Assembly (NCBI GenBank): GCA_902596975.1
Contig: CACJWS010000002.1
Coordinates: 1 to 64,000 of the forward strand
Direction of reading: 5' to 3'
Length of the DNA: 64,000 nt
Source of the DNA: an uncultured Pelagibacteraceae bacterium
GTDB taxonomy: Bacteria; Pseudomonadota; Alphaproteobacteria; Pelagibacterales; Pelagibacteraceae
The notes beneath the pieces are model-generated. The model saw only the letters and a list, made by a program, of their open reading frames with translations, was not told where the DNA came from and ran no database searches. Position 1 is the first letter of the stretch; each line of letters begins with the position of its first letter. This document shows positions 37,771 through 47,139 of this stretch, piece by piece. The position numbers and the translations under genes were made by a program.

Positions 37771-38903
37771 AAAAATTAATTCTGCTAATAATTTTTGTAC
37801 TTTTCACAACTATGGCTTATTCGCATTCTACAAAAAATTTAAGTCTAGATTCAAAAGTAGAATGTAAAAAAAGTAAATCAATGCTTAATTGGGTTTCTAA
37901 AAATAAATATTATAAAGGTGGAGAATTAATTAAATATCAGTCTTACACTGGATTTGATCAAAGGACTGTAATTATTGGTGGTCACAAAAAAAATCCGATT
38001 GAAATAACAGGATATCTTCAACTTCCAAAAGGAGATTCGAAAGTACCTATTGTTATATGGACACACAGCAGTGGTGGTCCAGGAAATTATATTTGGAATG
38101 ACTTTACTTATCATGCACACAAAAAACTTTTAGAAGAAGGAATAGGAGTTATGTTCATAGATAATTTCTGTCCTCGGGGGGCAAAAGATACATGGAGAGA
38201 TCAATCAAAGGTGCCATTAATTAATGGTGCAATCGATGGAATTTTAGCTTTAAAATTACTTAAGTCTCACCCAAGGTCTAACGGAAAATTTGGAACAACT
38301 GGACATTCTAGAGGAGGAACTAATAGTCTTATTTTGGCAGATGTGAAATTTACATCTTTATTTTTAGATGGGACTGAAGGTTTTGATGCTATATTACCTG
38401 AGGCTGCCGAATGTCACTCGGCTGGTTTATTTGCAAATCCAGAACTAACAACTAACACAAAATTATTATATGTTCATGGTGGTGCTGATGATTATACTTT
38501 AGCGGAACCATGTGTAGAACATATCAAAAGAATTAAAGCCAAACCCAATCAAATAGAAATTGATATAAAAGAAGGATGGTACCATGAATTTCATATGGGT
38601 AAAAAACCATTTAAGGTAAGAGGTGCAATGACACTTGGAAATTGTCCGGATTTTTTCATTGATGATAAAGGGTATCCAACTAATCCTACTTGGGGTGAGT
38701 GGATGATAAATAAACATAAACTTTATAAATCTCTAGAAGAATTTTATGATGCAGCTCAAATTGAACCAAGAAAAACATTTAAAAAAGTTTTTAAAATAAT
38801 GAAGAAAGAAAAATGTTTATCAAAGGGAGTTACAATAGGAGGACAAAATCAAGATGTGTATATGCCTCAATTCGTAAATTTCTTTAAAGAAAATTTATTA
38901 TAA
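37767..38903 (+). CDS. secreted alpha/beta hydrolase, dienelactone-hydrolase-like
   Basis: The start at 37767 (ATGA overlap with the SDR stop) gives 378 residues beginning [13 protein letters not shown], a signal peptide cleaved around AYS. The body has an alpha/beta-hydrolase fold: VIWTHSSGGPGNY (oxyanion loop region), the nucleophile elbow TTGHSRGGTNS, GGADDYTLAEPC (acid) and WYHEFHMG (catalytic His). Five or more cysteines suggest disulfides in the periplasm. The substrate is unknown. It sits between two pterin-related genes but its export makes a direct folate role unlikely. Confidence 0.82.
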   Translation: MKKLILLIIFVLFTTMAYSHSTKNLSLDSKVECKKSKSMLNWVSKNKYYKGGELIKYQSYTGFDQRTVIIGGHKKNPIEITGYLQLPKGDSKVPIVIWTHSSGGPGNYIWNDFTYHAHKKLLEEGIGVMFIDNFCPRGAKDTWRDQSKVPLINGAIDGILALKLLKSHPRSNGKFGTTGHSRGGTNSLILADVKFTSLFLDGTEGFDAILPEAAECHSAGLFANPELTTNTKLLYVHGGADDYTLAEPCVEHIKRIKAKPNQIEIDIKEGWYHEFHMGKKPFKVRGAMTLGNCPDFFIDDKGYPTNPTWGEWMINKHKLYKSLEEFYDAAQIEPRKTFKKVFKIMKKEKCLSKGVTIGGQNQDVYMPQFVNFFKENLL

Positions 38904-39328
38904 TGAAAAAAAATAATTTAAAGATTGTTAAAATAGATAAAACGAAAAGCTTATTTAATTACGAAAAAAAAGTTTTAATAAAAGAATTAGTTTTAGATTT
39001 AAAACTTGGTTATTTTGATTTTGAAAAAGAAAAGCCTCAAAAAGTAAAATTTAATTTAGAGGTGAATTATCAAGATAAACAGCCGTCTAACGATAAAGAT
39101 ATTAAATCGATAGTTAATTATGCTAAAATAGTAAAATTAATAAAAAAACTAGTAAAAAATAAACATTACAATTTTCTTGAAACATTGGCAGAAGATGTTT
39201 TTGATGAGCTATTCAAAGATAAAAGAATAGATAAAATTACTCTTCAAATCGAAAAATTAGAAATAATGAAGGATTGTAGTTCAGTCGGGATCCAAATTTC
39301 TAAAAAAAGAAGCCATGATCAGCTCTGA
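38903..39328 (+). CDS. folB: dihydroneopterin aldolase-like protein
   Basis: FolB converts dihydroneopterin to 6-hydroxymethyl-dihydropterin in folate synthesis. The 141-residue product has [32 protein letters not shown] (pattern of the FolB N-terminus, about 23-54), [15 protein letters not shown] (about 70-84), [17 protein letters not shown] with the conserved Glu, and VGIQISKKR. The ATG shares an A with the preceding TAA. It is diverged and has a 20-residue N-terminal extension, so an epimerase-type or other pterin role is possible. Confidence 0.8.
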   Translation: MKKNNLKIVKIDKTKSLFNYEKKVLIKELVLDLKLGYFDFEKEKPQKVKFNLEVNYQDKQPSNDKDIKSIVNYAKIVKLIKKLVKNKHYNFLETLAEDVFDELFKDKRIDKITLQIEKLEIMKDCSSVGIQISKKRSHDQL

Positions 39329-41150
39329 TATAGGTAAAGAAGTAATTAAAAAAGAATTGCCCTTGGTTCCTAAGCTGCCAGGTGTTTATAGGATGCTAAA
39401 TTCAAAAGGAGAAATTCTTTATGTGGGTAAAGCAAAAAACCTTCCAAATAGACTTAAAAGTTATATTTCAGAGAAAAATCATATCATTAGGACTGAGAGA
39501 ATGCTCTCTCAAACAAAAAGGCTCGAAATTACTACTACCTCAAATGAAAGTGAGGCTTTACTTTTAGAGGCAAATTTAATTAAAAAGTTTAAACCAAAAT
39601 TTAATATTTTACTAAGAGATGACAAATCCTTTCCTTTTATTTTTATAGGTGACAAAGATAAATGGCCACAAATCAAAAGGCACAGAGGGAAAAAAGACAA
39701 AGAAGGATTTTATTTTGGACCATTTGCATCAGCTGGATCTGCAAATTGGACTATAAAAATGATCCAAAAAATATTTCATCTCAGAATTTGTGATGATACT
39801 GTTTTCAAAAATAGAGAAAGACCCTGCATACTTTATCAAATTAAAAGGTGCTCAGGACCTTGCGTTGGTTACGTTACTGAGAGTGATTATAAACAAACTG
39901 TTGATGATGCAATTGAGTTTGTGTCAGGTAAATCAAGAAAAATTCAGAAAAGCTTATCTAATCAAATGGAAAAGGCTAGTGAAGATTTAGACTTTGAAAA
40001 AGCAGCAATATTAAGAGATCGAATTAAATCATTAAATATTATCCAATCTTCTCAAAGAATTAATGAAGCAAATTTAGTCGAAGCAGATGTTATTGCAGGA
40101 TACAAAGAGTCTGGAAAAACTTGTATTCAGGTTTTTTTCTATAGGTCAAAACAAAATTGGGGTAATCAAGCTTTTTTTCCAAAGCATGATCCAGAAGAAA
40201 ATCTTAGTGATATTATTAATTCTTTTGTCTCTCAATTTTATGAAAATAAAAGTGTACCTTCTTCAATAATTTTATCAAATGAAATTAAAGAAAAAGAATT
40301 AATTGAAAAAACACTTACACAAAAAGAAGGTAAACAAATCACAATTACTGTTGCAAAAAAAGGGACAAAACTAAAAGTTATTAATCAAGCAATAAATAAT
40401 GCAAAAGATAGTTTGAATAGAAAACTTTACGAGAGTCAGAATAATAGAGATCTTTTTGATGCAGTATCAAAAAAATTCAATCTTGAAACTAATATTAATT
40501 TAGTCGAGGTTTACGATAATAGCCATATTCAAGGCACAAATAGTGTGGGCGCTTTAATTACTTATGGTGATGAAGGGTTCGTTAAAAAAAGGTATAGAAA
40601 ATTTAATATAAAAATTCAAAAAAATGCTCAAGATGATTATGGAATGATGAAAGAAGTTCTTAACAGAAGATTTAAAAGAGCAGTTCAAGAGAAAGATAAT
40701 TATTTAACTTTCCCTGATTTAGTTTTAATTGATGGAGGGAAAGGTCAATATTCTGTTGCTAGAGAAGCGATGAATGAACTCGGTCTACATGAAATACCTA
40801 TTGTAGCCATAGCAAAAGGTAAAATGAGAAATAGTGGAAATGAAACATTTTTTCATAATGGAAGAGAGTTCAAGTTTGAGAAAAATGATCCAACATTATT
40901 CTTTTTACAAAGACTAAGAGATGAATCCCATCGATTTGCTATAAGTGCTCATAGAGCAAAAAGAAAAAAGGGCATAAGTAAATCATTATTAGATCAAATT
41001 GATGGTATTGGATCTATTAGAAAAAGGGCATTATTAAATCATTTTGGTTCAGCTAGAGCTGTGGAATCAGCTAGTTTAGATGAAATAAAATCAGTTGATG
41101 GAGTTGAGGAAAAAGTTGCAAAAAAAATATATAACTTCTTTCACGAATGA
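39315..41150 (+). CDS. uvrC: excinuclease ABC subunit C
   Basis: UvrC makes both incisions in nucleotide excision repair. The 611-residue product has the GIY-YIG nuclease [21 protein letters not shown] (about 20-40, pattern), a cysteine cluster CIL...RCSGPC, the UVR motif [13 protein letters not shown] (about 219-231), the RNase H-like C-terminal nuclease with [11 protein letters not shown] and [10 protein letters not shown], and tandem helix-hairpin-helix motifs ([20 protein letters not shown]). It overlaps folB by 14 bp and pgsA by 4 bp. Confidence 0.98.
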   Translation: MISSDIGKEVIKKELPLVPKLPGVYRMLNSKGEILYVGKAKNLPNRLKSYISEKNHIIRTERMLSQTKRLEITTTSNESEALLLEANLIKKFKPKFNILLRDDKSFPFIFIGDKDKWPQIKRHRGKKDKEGFYFGPFASAGSANWTIKMIQKIFHLRICDDTVFKNRERPCILYQIKRCSGPCVGYVTESDYKQTVDDAIEFVSGKSRKIQKSLSNQMEKASEDLDFEKAAILRDRIKSLNIIQSSQRINEANLVEADVIAGYKESGKTCIQVFFYRSKQNWGNQAFFPKHDPEENLSDIINSFVSQFYENKSVPSSIILSNEIKEKELIEKTLTQKEGKQITITVAKKGTKLKVINQAINNAKDSLNRKLYESQNNRDLFDAVSKKFNLETNINLVEVYDNSHIQGTNSVGALITYGDEGFVKKRYRKFNIKIQKNAQDDYGMMKEVLNRRFKRAVQEKDNYLTFPDLVLIDGGKGQYSVAREAMNELGLHEIPIVAIAKGKMRNSGNETFFHNGREFKFEKNDPTLFFLQRLRDESHRFAISAHRAKRKKGISKSLLDQIDGIGSIRKRALLNHFGSARAVESASLDEIKSVDGVEEKVAKKIYNFFHE

Positions 41151-41731
41151 AATTTAAAATACCTAATTATCTAACAATTGGACGAATAATAATTGTTCCA
41201 ATATTTGTTTTTACATTCTACCTTCCTGGATTTTATGGAGACGTTATACCATTTGCTCTTTTTTTAATTGCCTCATTTACAGATTTTTTAGATGGCCTTT
41301 TGGCGAGGATGTTTAAAGAAGAGTCAAAACTTGGTGAGCTTTTAGATCCTATTGCAGATAAAATTATTGTTGCAACTGCTTTAATTTTATTGGTTATGGA
41401 CCAAACAATAAAAAATTACGAAGTTATTGCAGCTATTATAATTCTTACAAGGGAAATACTAATTTCAGGATTAAGAGAGTTTCTAGCTAAGGGGAAAATA
41501 AAGCTTCCTGTATCTAATTTAGCAAAACTTAAAACATTCTTGCAGATGTTTTCGATAGCAATACTTTTAACTGGGGAAACAGGAAATAAATTAATAAATT
41601 TTCAAGATTATAATGCTCAAACAATTGGCATTATTATTTTATGGCTATCCGCGTTTTTAACACTTTATACTGGATATGATTATCTTAGAAAAGGAATAGA
41701 CCATGCAATATCTGAAGATAATAAGGATTAG
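41147..41731 (+). CDS. pgsA: CDP-diacylglycerol--glycerol-3-phosphate 3-phosphatidyltransferase
   Basis: PgsA makes phosphatidylglycerol phosphate in the inner membrane. The 194-residue polytopic product begins [16 protein letters not shown] and has a complete CDP-alcohol phosphotransferase motif, DG-x2-AR-x8-G-x3-D-x3-D (DGLLAR, then G and the two Asp in [10 protein letters not shown], about 47-71). Length is normal. It overlaps uvrC by 4 bp, and its TAG stop interlocks with the convergent ilvE TAA. Confidence 0.96.
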   Translation: MKFKIPNYLTIGRIIIVPIFVFTFYLPGFYGDVIPFALFLIASFTDFLDGLLARMFKEESKLGELLDPIADKIIVATALILLVMDQTIKNYEVIAAIIILTREILISGLREFLAKGKIKLPVSNLAKLKTFLQMFSIAILLTGETGNKLINFQDYNAQTIGIIILWLSAFLTLYTGYDYLRKGIDHAISEDNKD

Positions 41732-42609
41732 GCAGCTTTTTTTTGTCTAACCAACCGATCAAAGCTTTTTGATAATCCTAATATAACATCACAAATTTTG
41801 TATTTATGATCTGCTATACTTGCAACAGGTGTTATTTCAGCTGCAGTACCAGTTAAGAAACACCCATCAAAATTACCTAGTTCATCTGGAGAAATTTTTC
41901 TTTCATGAACTTTAATATTTTTTGATTTTGCTAATTCAATTACAGCTTGTCTTGTAATACCATTTAAAAAAGAATCTGGTGTTGGTGTATGCAATTCATT
42001 GTTTTTATCTTTAAAAAAAATGTTTGCACTTGTTCCTTCTGCAACATTACCTTCAAAATCTAACATTAATGATTCAGAATATCCTTGTTGTTCAGCTTCG
42101 TGTTTTGAAAGAGTACAAATCATATATAATCCAGCTGCTTTTGCATCCCAAGGTATAGTATTTGGAGCTGGTCTTCGCCATTTAGAAATATTTAATCTTA
42201 TTCCTTCAGCTTTTAATTTTGGATCAAAATACGCAGGCCATTCCCATGTTGCTATTGCTACATTAATCGTATTTTTCTGTGCAGACACACCCATCATCTC
42301 ACTTCCTCTCCACGCAAAAGGTCTTACATATCCATTTTGAATATTTTGAACCGTCACTATTTTTTTAGAGGCTTCATTTATTTCATCTTTTGTGTAAGGA
42401 ATATTAATGTCTAATCTTTTTGCAGAATAAAATAATCTATCTGTATGCTCTTCTAGCTTAAATATTTCTCCGTCGTATACTCTTTCACCTTCAAAAACTA
42501 AACTTGCATAATGAAGTCCGTGACTGATTACATGGCATTTTGCATCTTGCCATTCAACAAGCTCATTATTGTACCAAATTTTTCCTGATCGTTTATCGAA
42601 AGGTATCAT
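41728..42609 (-). CDS. ilvE: branched-chain amino acid aminotransferase
   Basis: IlvE catalyses the last step of Leu, Ile and Val synthesis. The 293-residue class IV PLP enzyme has WYNNELVEWQDAKCHVISHGLHYASLVFEGERVYDG (pattern over about 12-47), RPFAWRG, the PLP lysine in WDAKAAGLYM (about 154-163), ALNFEG-equivalent LDFEGNVAEGTSANIFF, and FLTGTAAEITPV. In many alphaproteobacteria it neighbours a petP/petR pair, as here. A perfect TTGACA -35 is seen upstream. Confidence 0.95.
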   Translation of the reverse strand: MIPFDKRSGKIWYNNELVEWQDAKCHVISHGLHYASLVFEGERVYDGEIFKLEEHTDRLFYSAKRLDINIPYTKDEINEASKKIVTVQNIQNGYVRPFAWRGSEMMGVSAQKNTINVAIATWEWPAYFDPKLKAEGIRLNISKWRRPAPNTIPWDAKAAGLYMICTLSKHEAEQQGYSESLMLDFEGNVAEGTSANIFFKDKNNELHTPTPDSFLNGITRQAVIELAKSKNIKVHERKISPDELGNFDGCFLTGTAAEITPVASIADHKYKICDVILGLSKSFDRLVRQKKAA

Positions 42610-42625
42610 TATTTAATTTTATAAA

Positions 42626-42654
42626 AAAATATATTTGTATATATAATATGTCAA
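42626..42654 (-). promoter_or_regulatory. candidate promoter of ilvE
   Basis: On the minus strand TTGACA (42654-42649), 17-bp spacer, TATTTT (42631-42626), leader about 10 bases. It is interleaved with the plus-strand -10 at 42642-42647, so the two divergent promoters would compete. Confidence 0.55.
42642..42647 (+). promoter_or_regulatory. -10 element of the marR-type operon
   Basis: A perfect TATAAT lies 21 bases before the ATG of the MarR-family gene; the predicted start is near 42654. The -35 is poor, so the promoter may need an activator or the operon may be autoregulated through this 59-bp gap. Confidence 0.4.
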
Positions 42655-42668
42655 TATAACTTACCAAT

Positions 42669-43112
42669 ATGAAAAAACTTTTATATTTAAAAGACGATGA
42701 TCTCAAACAATATATTGAAAAAATATTTCTTGGCTACAGAGAGACGGTCTCAGATGCTAGAAATGTGTTGAATAAATACTCCATAGGTGTCGCACATAAC
42801 AAGGTTATTCATCTAATTTCATTATATGAGGGTATTACAATATCAGAACTTTTAAGAAAATTGAAAGTTACAAAGCAAAGTTTGAATAGAGTTTTGAAAG
42901 ATTTAATAAATTTAAAAGCTATAAAATATGAAAAGGATCAAGTAGATACCAGAATAAAACATGTCTTCTTAACAGAAGAGGGAGAGAAATTATTTAACGA
43001 GATTTTCTCAGCTCAAAAGAAAAGAATTTACCAAGCATTCTCTGCATCAAAAGCAAATGAGGTTGTCAGTTTTGATAATGTTTTAAAAAAAATAATTAAT
43101 GGAAAAATTTAA
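42669..43112 (+). CDS. MarR-family transcriptional regulator, PetP-like
   Basis: The 147-residue product is a winged-helix MarR protein: HNKVIHLISLYEGITISELLRKLKVTKQSLNRVLKDLI (about 40-77, pattern), DTRIKHVFLTEEGEKLFNEIF (wing and following helix, about 98-118). Together with the downstream OmpR-type regulator it resembles petP-petR of Rhodobacter capsulatus, which affects cytochrome bc1 genes; petABC lies 8 kb away in this window. The exact name is inferred from gene order. It overlaps the response regulator by 14 bp. Confidence 0.82.
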   Translation: MKKLLYLKDDDLKQYIEKIFLGYRETVSDARNVLNKYSIGVAHNKVIHLISLYEGITISELLRKLKVTKQSLNRVLKDLINLKAIKYEKDQVDTRIKHVFLTEEGEKLFNEIFSAQKKRIYQAFSASKANEVVSFDNVLKKIINGKI

Positions 43113-43776
43113 AGCACATATTTTAGTTGTAGATGATGATGATGGTATAAGAGAATTAGTTAAGGAATATCTTTCTCAAAATAACTATCTCGTAACCAGC
43201 TCAAATAGCGCCGAAGATGCTCTTGAAAAAGTTAAAGTTATAAAATTTGATTTAATAGTTCTTGATATAATGATGCCTGGCAAAAGTGGATTGGAATTTA
43301 CAAAAGAAAACAAAGACAAAATTTCAACCCCTATAATTCTTTTAACTGCGAAGGGCGAAGCTTCAGAGAGAATAGAGGGTTTAGATATTGGTGCAGACGA
43401 TTACCTTCCAAAACCTTTTGAGCCTAAAGAATTAATACTTAGAATTAATAATATCTTAAATAAAACAAAATATAGAAATACAAAAAGAAAATTTAAATTT
43501 GGTAAAATTGAAATAGATCTTAACAAGCAGTTTATTTTAAAAAATGATAAATCAATAAAAATCAATAATACAGAAAAAATAATTTTAGATAAAATGGTTA
43601 ATTCTCCTGGAAAAATATTTAAAAGAGAGGAAATTGGTAATCTTATAAAAATTGATAAAGAAAGATCAGTTGATGTAATAATTACAAGACTTAGAAAGAA
43701 AATTGAAGAAAACCCCAAAAGCCCAAATTATTTACAAACAATAAGAGGTGAAGGTTATGTTTTATGGATTGAGTAA
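43099..43776 (+). CDS. OmpR-family response regulator, PetR-like
   Basis: The 225-residue product has a receiver domain with acidic pocket VVDDDDGI (about 10-17), phosphoacceptor Asp in LIVLDIMMPGKSG (Asp about 55), TPIILLTAKGEASE, DYLPKPFEPKEL (Lys about 105), and a C-terminal winged helix with GKIFKREEIGNLI, ERSVDVIITRLRKKIE and TIRGEGYVL. It binds DNA when phosphorylated, probably by the kinase encoded next. It overlaps the kinase gene. Confidence 0.92.
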   Translation: MEKFKAHILVVDDDDGIRELVKEYLSQNNYLVTSSNSAEDALEKVKVIKFDLIVLDIMMPGKSGLEFTKENKDKISTPIILLTAKGEASERIEGLDIGADDYLPKPFEPKELILRINNILNKTKYRNTKRKFKFGKIEIDLNKQFILKNDKSIKINNTEKIILDKMVNSPGKIFKREEIGNLIKIDKERSVDVIITRLRKKIEENPKSPNYLQTIRGEGYVLWIE

Positions 43777-45070
43777 ATATATAAAAAATATCTTACCTAA
43801 AAGACTTTTTTATAGAGGTTTGCTCATAGTCGCTGTTCCAATAATAGTTATGCAAATAACTATCTCTTTAGTTTTTTTTGATAGTCTTTGGATCAAAACT
43901 AATTCTGGAATGACAAGAGCATTAGTATCTGAAGTCAAAACTTTTGTAGACGCTTATGATAACGATGAAACAAATAAAGATTTTATAATAATTTTATTCA
44001 AAGAACACTTGGGTTTTAATATCAAATACGAAAAAGATAAAATCTTACCAGACAAAATACCAGAAAGATGGTTCAGTCCAGTTGATCGATCATTACGAAG
44101 AGAGTTAAAAAAAAAAAATTTAACTTATTGGTTTGATACAACTAACTTTAAAGAGGTTGTTGATTTGAAAATAGGATATTCAAAAGGATATTTTCAATTT
44201 TATATTCCAAGGGATAGGCTAACTACGAGTTCGGCTAGATTATTTGGTCTTTGGATAACATTGCCAGCATTATTAATGATAGCTGTAGCAATAATTTTTT
44301 TAAAGAATCAAACTAGACCCATAACTAAACTTGCAGAGGCATCTGAAAGATTTGGTCGAGGAGAAGATATTGACGAATTTAGACCTTCTGGAGCACTCGA
44401 AATCCGAAAAGCTGGTTTAGAGTTTGACAAAATGAGAAAAAGAATAATTAGACATCTCAATCAAAGATCTGAGATGCTATCTGGTATCAGCCACGATTTA
44501 AGAACACCTCTGACAAGGATAAAACTTCAAATTGCTATGATTAAAGACAAAAGTGTTGCGGAGAAACTCTCAAGAGATGTTGATGAAATGGAAAAAATGT
44601 TAAACGAGTATCTGCAATTCGCAAGATCTGGTGCAAAAGATAAAACTGAAACGTTTGATATCTCTGTTCTTCTTCAAGATATTTGTAAAAAATATGAGAA
44701 ACCAAATATAAAATATTTTTTAAAAGAGAGGGTTTATTTTGATGGAAGAAAGAATTTAATTAGCAGATGTATTAATAACCTTATAGATAATTCTTTAAAA
44801 TTTGCTGATAATGTTGAATTGTATCTAAAAAAAGGAAGATCAACTATTAGTATTTTAATTGAGGATGATGGTCCAGGAATACCACAGAATGAACATCAAA
44901 ATGTTTTAAAACCATTTTATAAAATTGACAAAAGTAGATCGGAAACAAAGTCTAGTGTTGGTCTTGGCTTAGCTATATCATCTGATGTAGTAAAATCACA
45001 TGGAGGAGATCTTAAATTTGATAAGTCTAGTTTAGGTGGATTAAAAGTTATTATTTCTTTGCCCGTTTAG
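43757..45070 (+). CDS. EnvZ-type sensor histidine kinase
   Basis: The membrane kinase (437 residues from ATG at 43757; a GTG at 43748 adds three) has a first membrane segment (about 20-40), a periplasmic domain of about 110 residues, a second segment (about 158-180), a HAMP linker with TRPITKLAEASERFGRGE, the phosphoacceptor ISHDLRTPLTRIKLQIAMI, and an ATPase domain with N box LIDNSLKF, DDGPGIP and GLGLAIS. It should phosphorylate the regulator it overlaps. The signal sensed is unknown. Its last 20 bp overlap the convergent ubiK gene. Confidence 0.93.
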   Translation: MFYGLSKYIKNILPKRLFYRGLLIVAVPIIVMQITISLVFFDSLWIKTNSGMTRALVSEVKTFVDAYDNDETNKDFIIILFKEHLGFNIKYEKDKILPDKIPERWFSPVDRSLRRELKKKNLTYWFDTTNFKEVVDLKIGYSKGYFQFYIPRDRLTTSSARLFGLWITLPALLMIAVAIIFLKNQTRPITKLAEASERFGRGEDIDEFRPSGALEIRKAGLEFDKMRKRIIRHLNQRSEMLSGISHDLRTPLTRIKLQIAMIKDKSVAEKLSRDVDEMEKMLNEYLQFARSGAKDKTETFDISVLLQDICKKYEKPNIKYFLKERVYFDGRKNLISRCINNLIDNSLKFADNVELYLKKGRSTISILIEDDGPGIPQNEHQNVLKPFYKIDKSRSETKSSVGLGLAISSDVVKSHGGDLKFDKSSLGGLKVIISLPV

Positions 45071-45293
45071 TTTTTTTTTTTATTTTTTTTTCATCAATTT
45101 TTTTTTCTAATTTTTCAATTCTTTTATTTAATATGTCGATTTCATCTTTGCTTACTAAATTCATTTTAAGAATAATTTCCTCTTTTTTTGATCGTAAAAT
45201 ATTTACGACTTCATCACTAAAATCTTTATAATTGACCAGTCCTTCTTCCAAAAATTTTGCAAATTTATCAAATACGAATCTTGATTTTGACAT
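45051..45293 (-). CDS. ubiK: UbiK/BMFP-family accessory factor
   Basis: The 80-residue product fits the BMFP (DUF526) family, which includes UbiK, an accessory factor for ubiquinone biosynthesis: an N-terminal amphipathic helix (FDKFAKFLEEGLVNYKDF), then SKKEEIILKMNLVSKDEIDILNKRIEKLEKKI, a trimeric coiled coil (about 38-68), and a lysine-rich tail. The family motif LV(S/T)REEFD is seen as LVSKDEID. It overlaps the kinase gene tail by 20 bp. Confidence 0.8.
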   Translation of the reverse strand: MSKSRFVFDKFAKFLEEGLVNYKDFSDEVVNILRSKKEEIILKMNLVSKDEIDILNKRIEKLEKKIDEKKIKKKTKRAKK

Positions 45294-45304
45294 AATAATT
45301 TCTT

Positions 45305-45332
45305 ATCAAAGTTTAAGTAATATTTATAATAT
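45305..45332 (+). promoter_or_regulatory. candidate promoter of lgt
   Basis: TTATCA (45305-45310), 16-bp spacer, TATAAT (45327-45332). The start site would be about 3 bases before the lgt ATG, so the transcript would be essentially leaderless. Confidence 0.4.
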
Positions 45333-45341
45333 TACAATTAA

Positions 45342-46118
45342 ATGTTTATTAATAATTTTGACCCAGTCGCTTTTGAGATCTTTTCATTAGAAATTAGATG
45401 GTATTCCTTGTCTTATATATTTGGCTTAGTATTTGGTTGGTATTTTGCAAAAAACAAACTAATCAAAGATAACGCTCAGAGAGAATATTTTGATGATTAT
45501 ATAACTTATTTGATCATAAGTATCATCCTTGGTGGAAGACTTGGATATGTAATTATTTATGACCCCATTTATTTTATCAGCAATCCAGTTGAGATTATAA
45601 AAATTTGGCAAGGAGGCATGTCTTTTCACGGTGCACTAATTGGAATTATTATAGGAACTTATTTTTTCTGCAAAAATAAAAAACAAAATATTTTTAGTTA
45701 TTTAGATGTGGTTGCTGTTTGTTCTCCTATAGGAATTTTTTTAGGTAGAATATCAAATTTCATAAACTCAGAACTTTATGGCATAGAAACAAATGTACCA
45801 TGGTCAGTAAAGTTTATAAAAATTGATGATTTAAATCGACATCCTTCACAAATTTATGAGGCAATATTTGAGGGGGTTGTTCTATTTATTATTTTAAGTA
45901 TGTTGTTTAATAGATTAAAGAACACACCTGGGATTATTTCGGGGTATTTTTTAATTTTATACTCTTTTTTTAGATTTGTTATCGAGTTCTTCAGAGAACC
46001 TGATCAACAAATAGGTTATTTATTTTTCAATTTAAGTATGGGGCAAATAATAAGTTGTATAGCACTAACCTGCGGATTAATTATCGTCTATTATAAAAAT
46101 GCTAATAGGACACAATAA
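45342..46118 (+). CDS. lgt: phosphatidylglycerol--prolipoprotein diacylglyceryl transferase
   Basis: Lgt attaches diacylglycerol to the lipobox cysteine of prolipoproteins in the inner membrane. The 258-residue polytopic protein has FEIFSLEIRWYSLSYIFG (about 11-28), GGRLGYVIIYDP (about 66-77), GGMSFHGALIGII, the signature GRISNFINSELYG (about 139-151), HPSQIYEAIFEG and FFREPDQQIG. It starts a tight plus-strand operon, overlapping the methyltransferase gene by 20 bp. Confidence 0.96.
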   Translation: MFINNFDPVAFEIFSLEIRWYSLSYIFGLVFGWYFAKNKLIKDNAQREYFDDYITYLIISIILGGRLGYVIIYDPIYFISNPVEIIKIWQGGMSFHGALIGIIIGTYFFCKNKKQNIFSYLDVVAVCSPIGIFLGRISNFINSELYGIETNVPWSVKFIKIDDLNRHPSQIYEAIFEGVVLFIILSMLFNRLKNTPGIISGYFLILYSFFRFVIEFFREPDQQIGYLFFNLSMGQIISCIALTCGLIIVYYKNANRTQ

Positions 46119-47139
46119 AAAGATCTCATTGGATAGATTTATTTACAAATCTTTGTATGACAAAGATAATGGTTATTATATTAAAAAAAATCCTTTCGGA
46201 AAAAAAGGTGACTTCATAACATCTCCTAATATTTCTGTTCTTTTTTCAGAAATGATATCTATTTGGTTAATTTCATTTTGGGAGAATTTAAAAAAACCAA
46301 AAAAAATAAATATTGTAGAGCTGGGTGCAGGTAATGGTGAGATGATGTCACAAATTATAAAAACTTTAAATAATTTTAGTGAAATTAGTTTATCTGCCAA
46401 TTTCTTAATTTTAGAAAAAAGTCCATTACTGATAAAAATTCAGAAGAGTAAAATAGATGATAAAAAAGTAAGTTGGATAAGAAATTTAAAAGAAATTCCG
46501 AAGGCTCCAACTATATTCTTGGCTAATGAGTTTTTTGATGCTTTTCCTATCAAACAGTTTTTAAAAAAAAGTGATAATTGGTATGAAAAATATGTAGCAT
46601 ACAAAAAAAATAAGTTTGAAGTTTGTGATCAAAAAGTGTCGTCAAAAATAATTGAGAAATATTTAGGTAAAAATATAGAAAAAGAAAAATTTGTTGAATA
46701 TTCACCTTCAGCAATGAAATTTGTTAAAGAAATAGCAAATTTTATTTTTAAAAATAATGGTGGTTTATTAATGATAGACTATGGCTTTACAAGTGGAAAA
46801 ATGAAAAATACTTTGCAAAGTGTTGAGAAGCACAGAAAAATTAGTTTTTTAGAAAATCCCTATAATTCAGATATTACTCATTTGATAAATTTTAAAATGT
46901 ACAAGAAAGAGTTTGCAAGTTCTAATTTGAAATCTTTAATAACTACCCAAGGTAATTTCTTAACTAAATTAGGAATATTAAAAAGAGCTGAGATAATAAG
47001 TAAAAATTTACAATTTAGTAAGAAAGCGGACATATTTTATAGAATAAAAAGATTAATTGATGAAAAATATATGGGCTCTTTGTTTAAAGTTTTATTTGTA
47101 AGCAAATCTAAAAATAATTTTAATTTGGGTTTTAAGTGA
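46099..47139 (+). CDS. MidA/NDUFAF7-family SAM-dependent methyltransferase
   Basis: The 346-residue product has the DUF185/MidA pattern: DRFIYKSLYDKDNGYYIKKNPFGKKGDFITSPNIS (about 12-46), NIVELGAGNGEMMSQII (SAM loop, about 72-88), LANEFFDAFPIKQF (about 142-155), MIDYGF, and THLINF. The mitochondrial relative NDUFAF7 methylates an arginine of a complex I subunit. The bacterial substrate is inferred only. It lies between lgt and pgeF, an order common in alphaproteobacteria. Confidence 0.9.
   Translation: MLIGHNKKISLDRFIYKSLYDKDNGYYIKKNPFGKKGDFITSPNISVLFSEMISIWLISFWENLKKPKKINIVELGAGNGEMMSQIIKTLNNFSEISLSANFLILEKSPLLIKIQKSKIDDKKVSWIRNLKEIPKAPTIFLANEFFDAFPIKQFLKKSDNWYEKYVAYKKNKFEVCDQKVSSKIIEKYLGKNIEKEKFVEYSPSAMKFVKEIANFIFKNNGGLLMIDYGFTSGKMKNTLQSVEKHRKISFLENPYNSDITHLINFKMYKKEFASSNLKSLITTQGNFLTKLGILKRAEIISKNLQFSKKADIFYRIKRLIDEKYMGSLFKVLFVSKSKNNFNLGFK

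Noticed and set aside
42630-42656. Palindromic MarR operator between ilvE and the regulator
   Set aside because: The TTG...CAA stretch looks symmetric at its ends, but the interior does not pair when aligned to its reverse complement.
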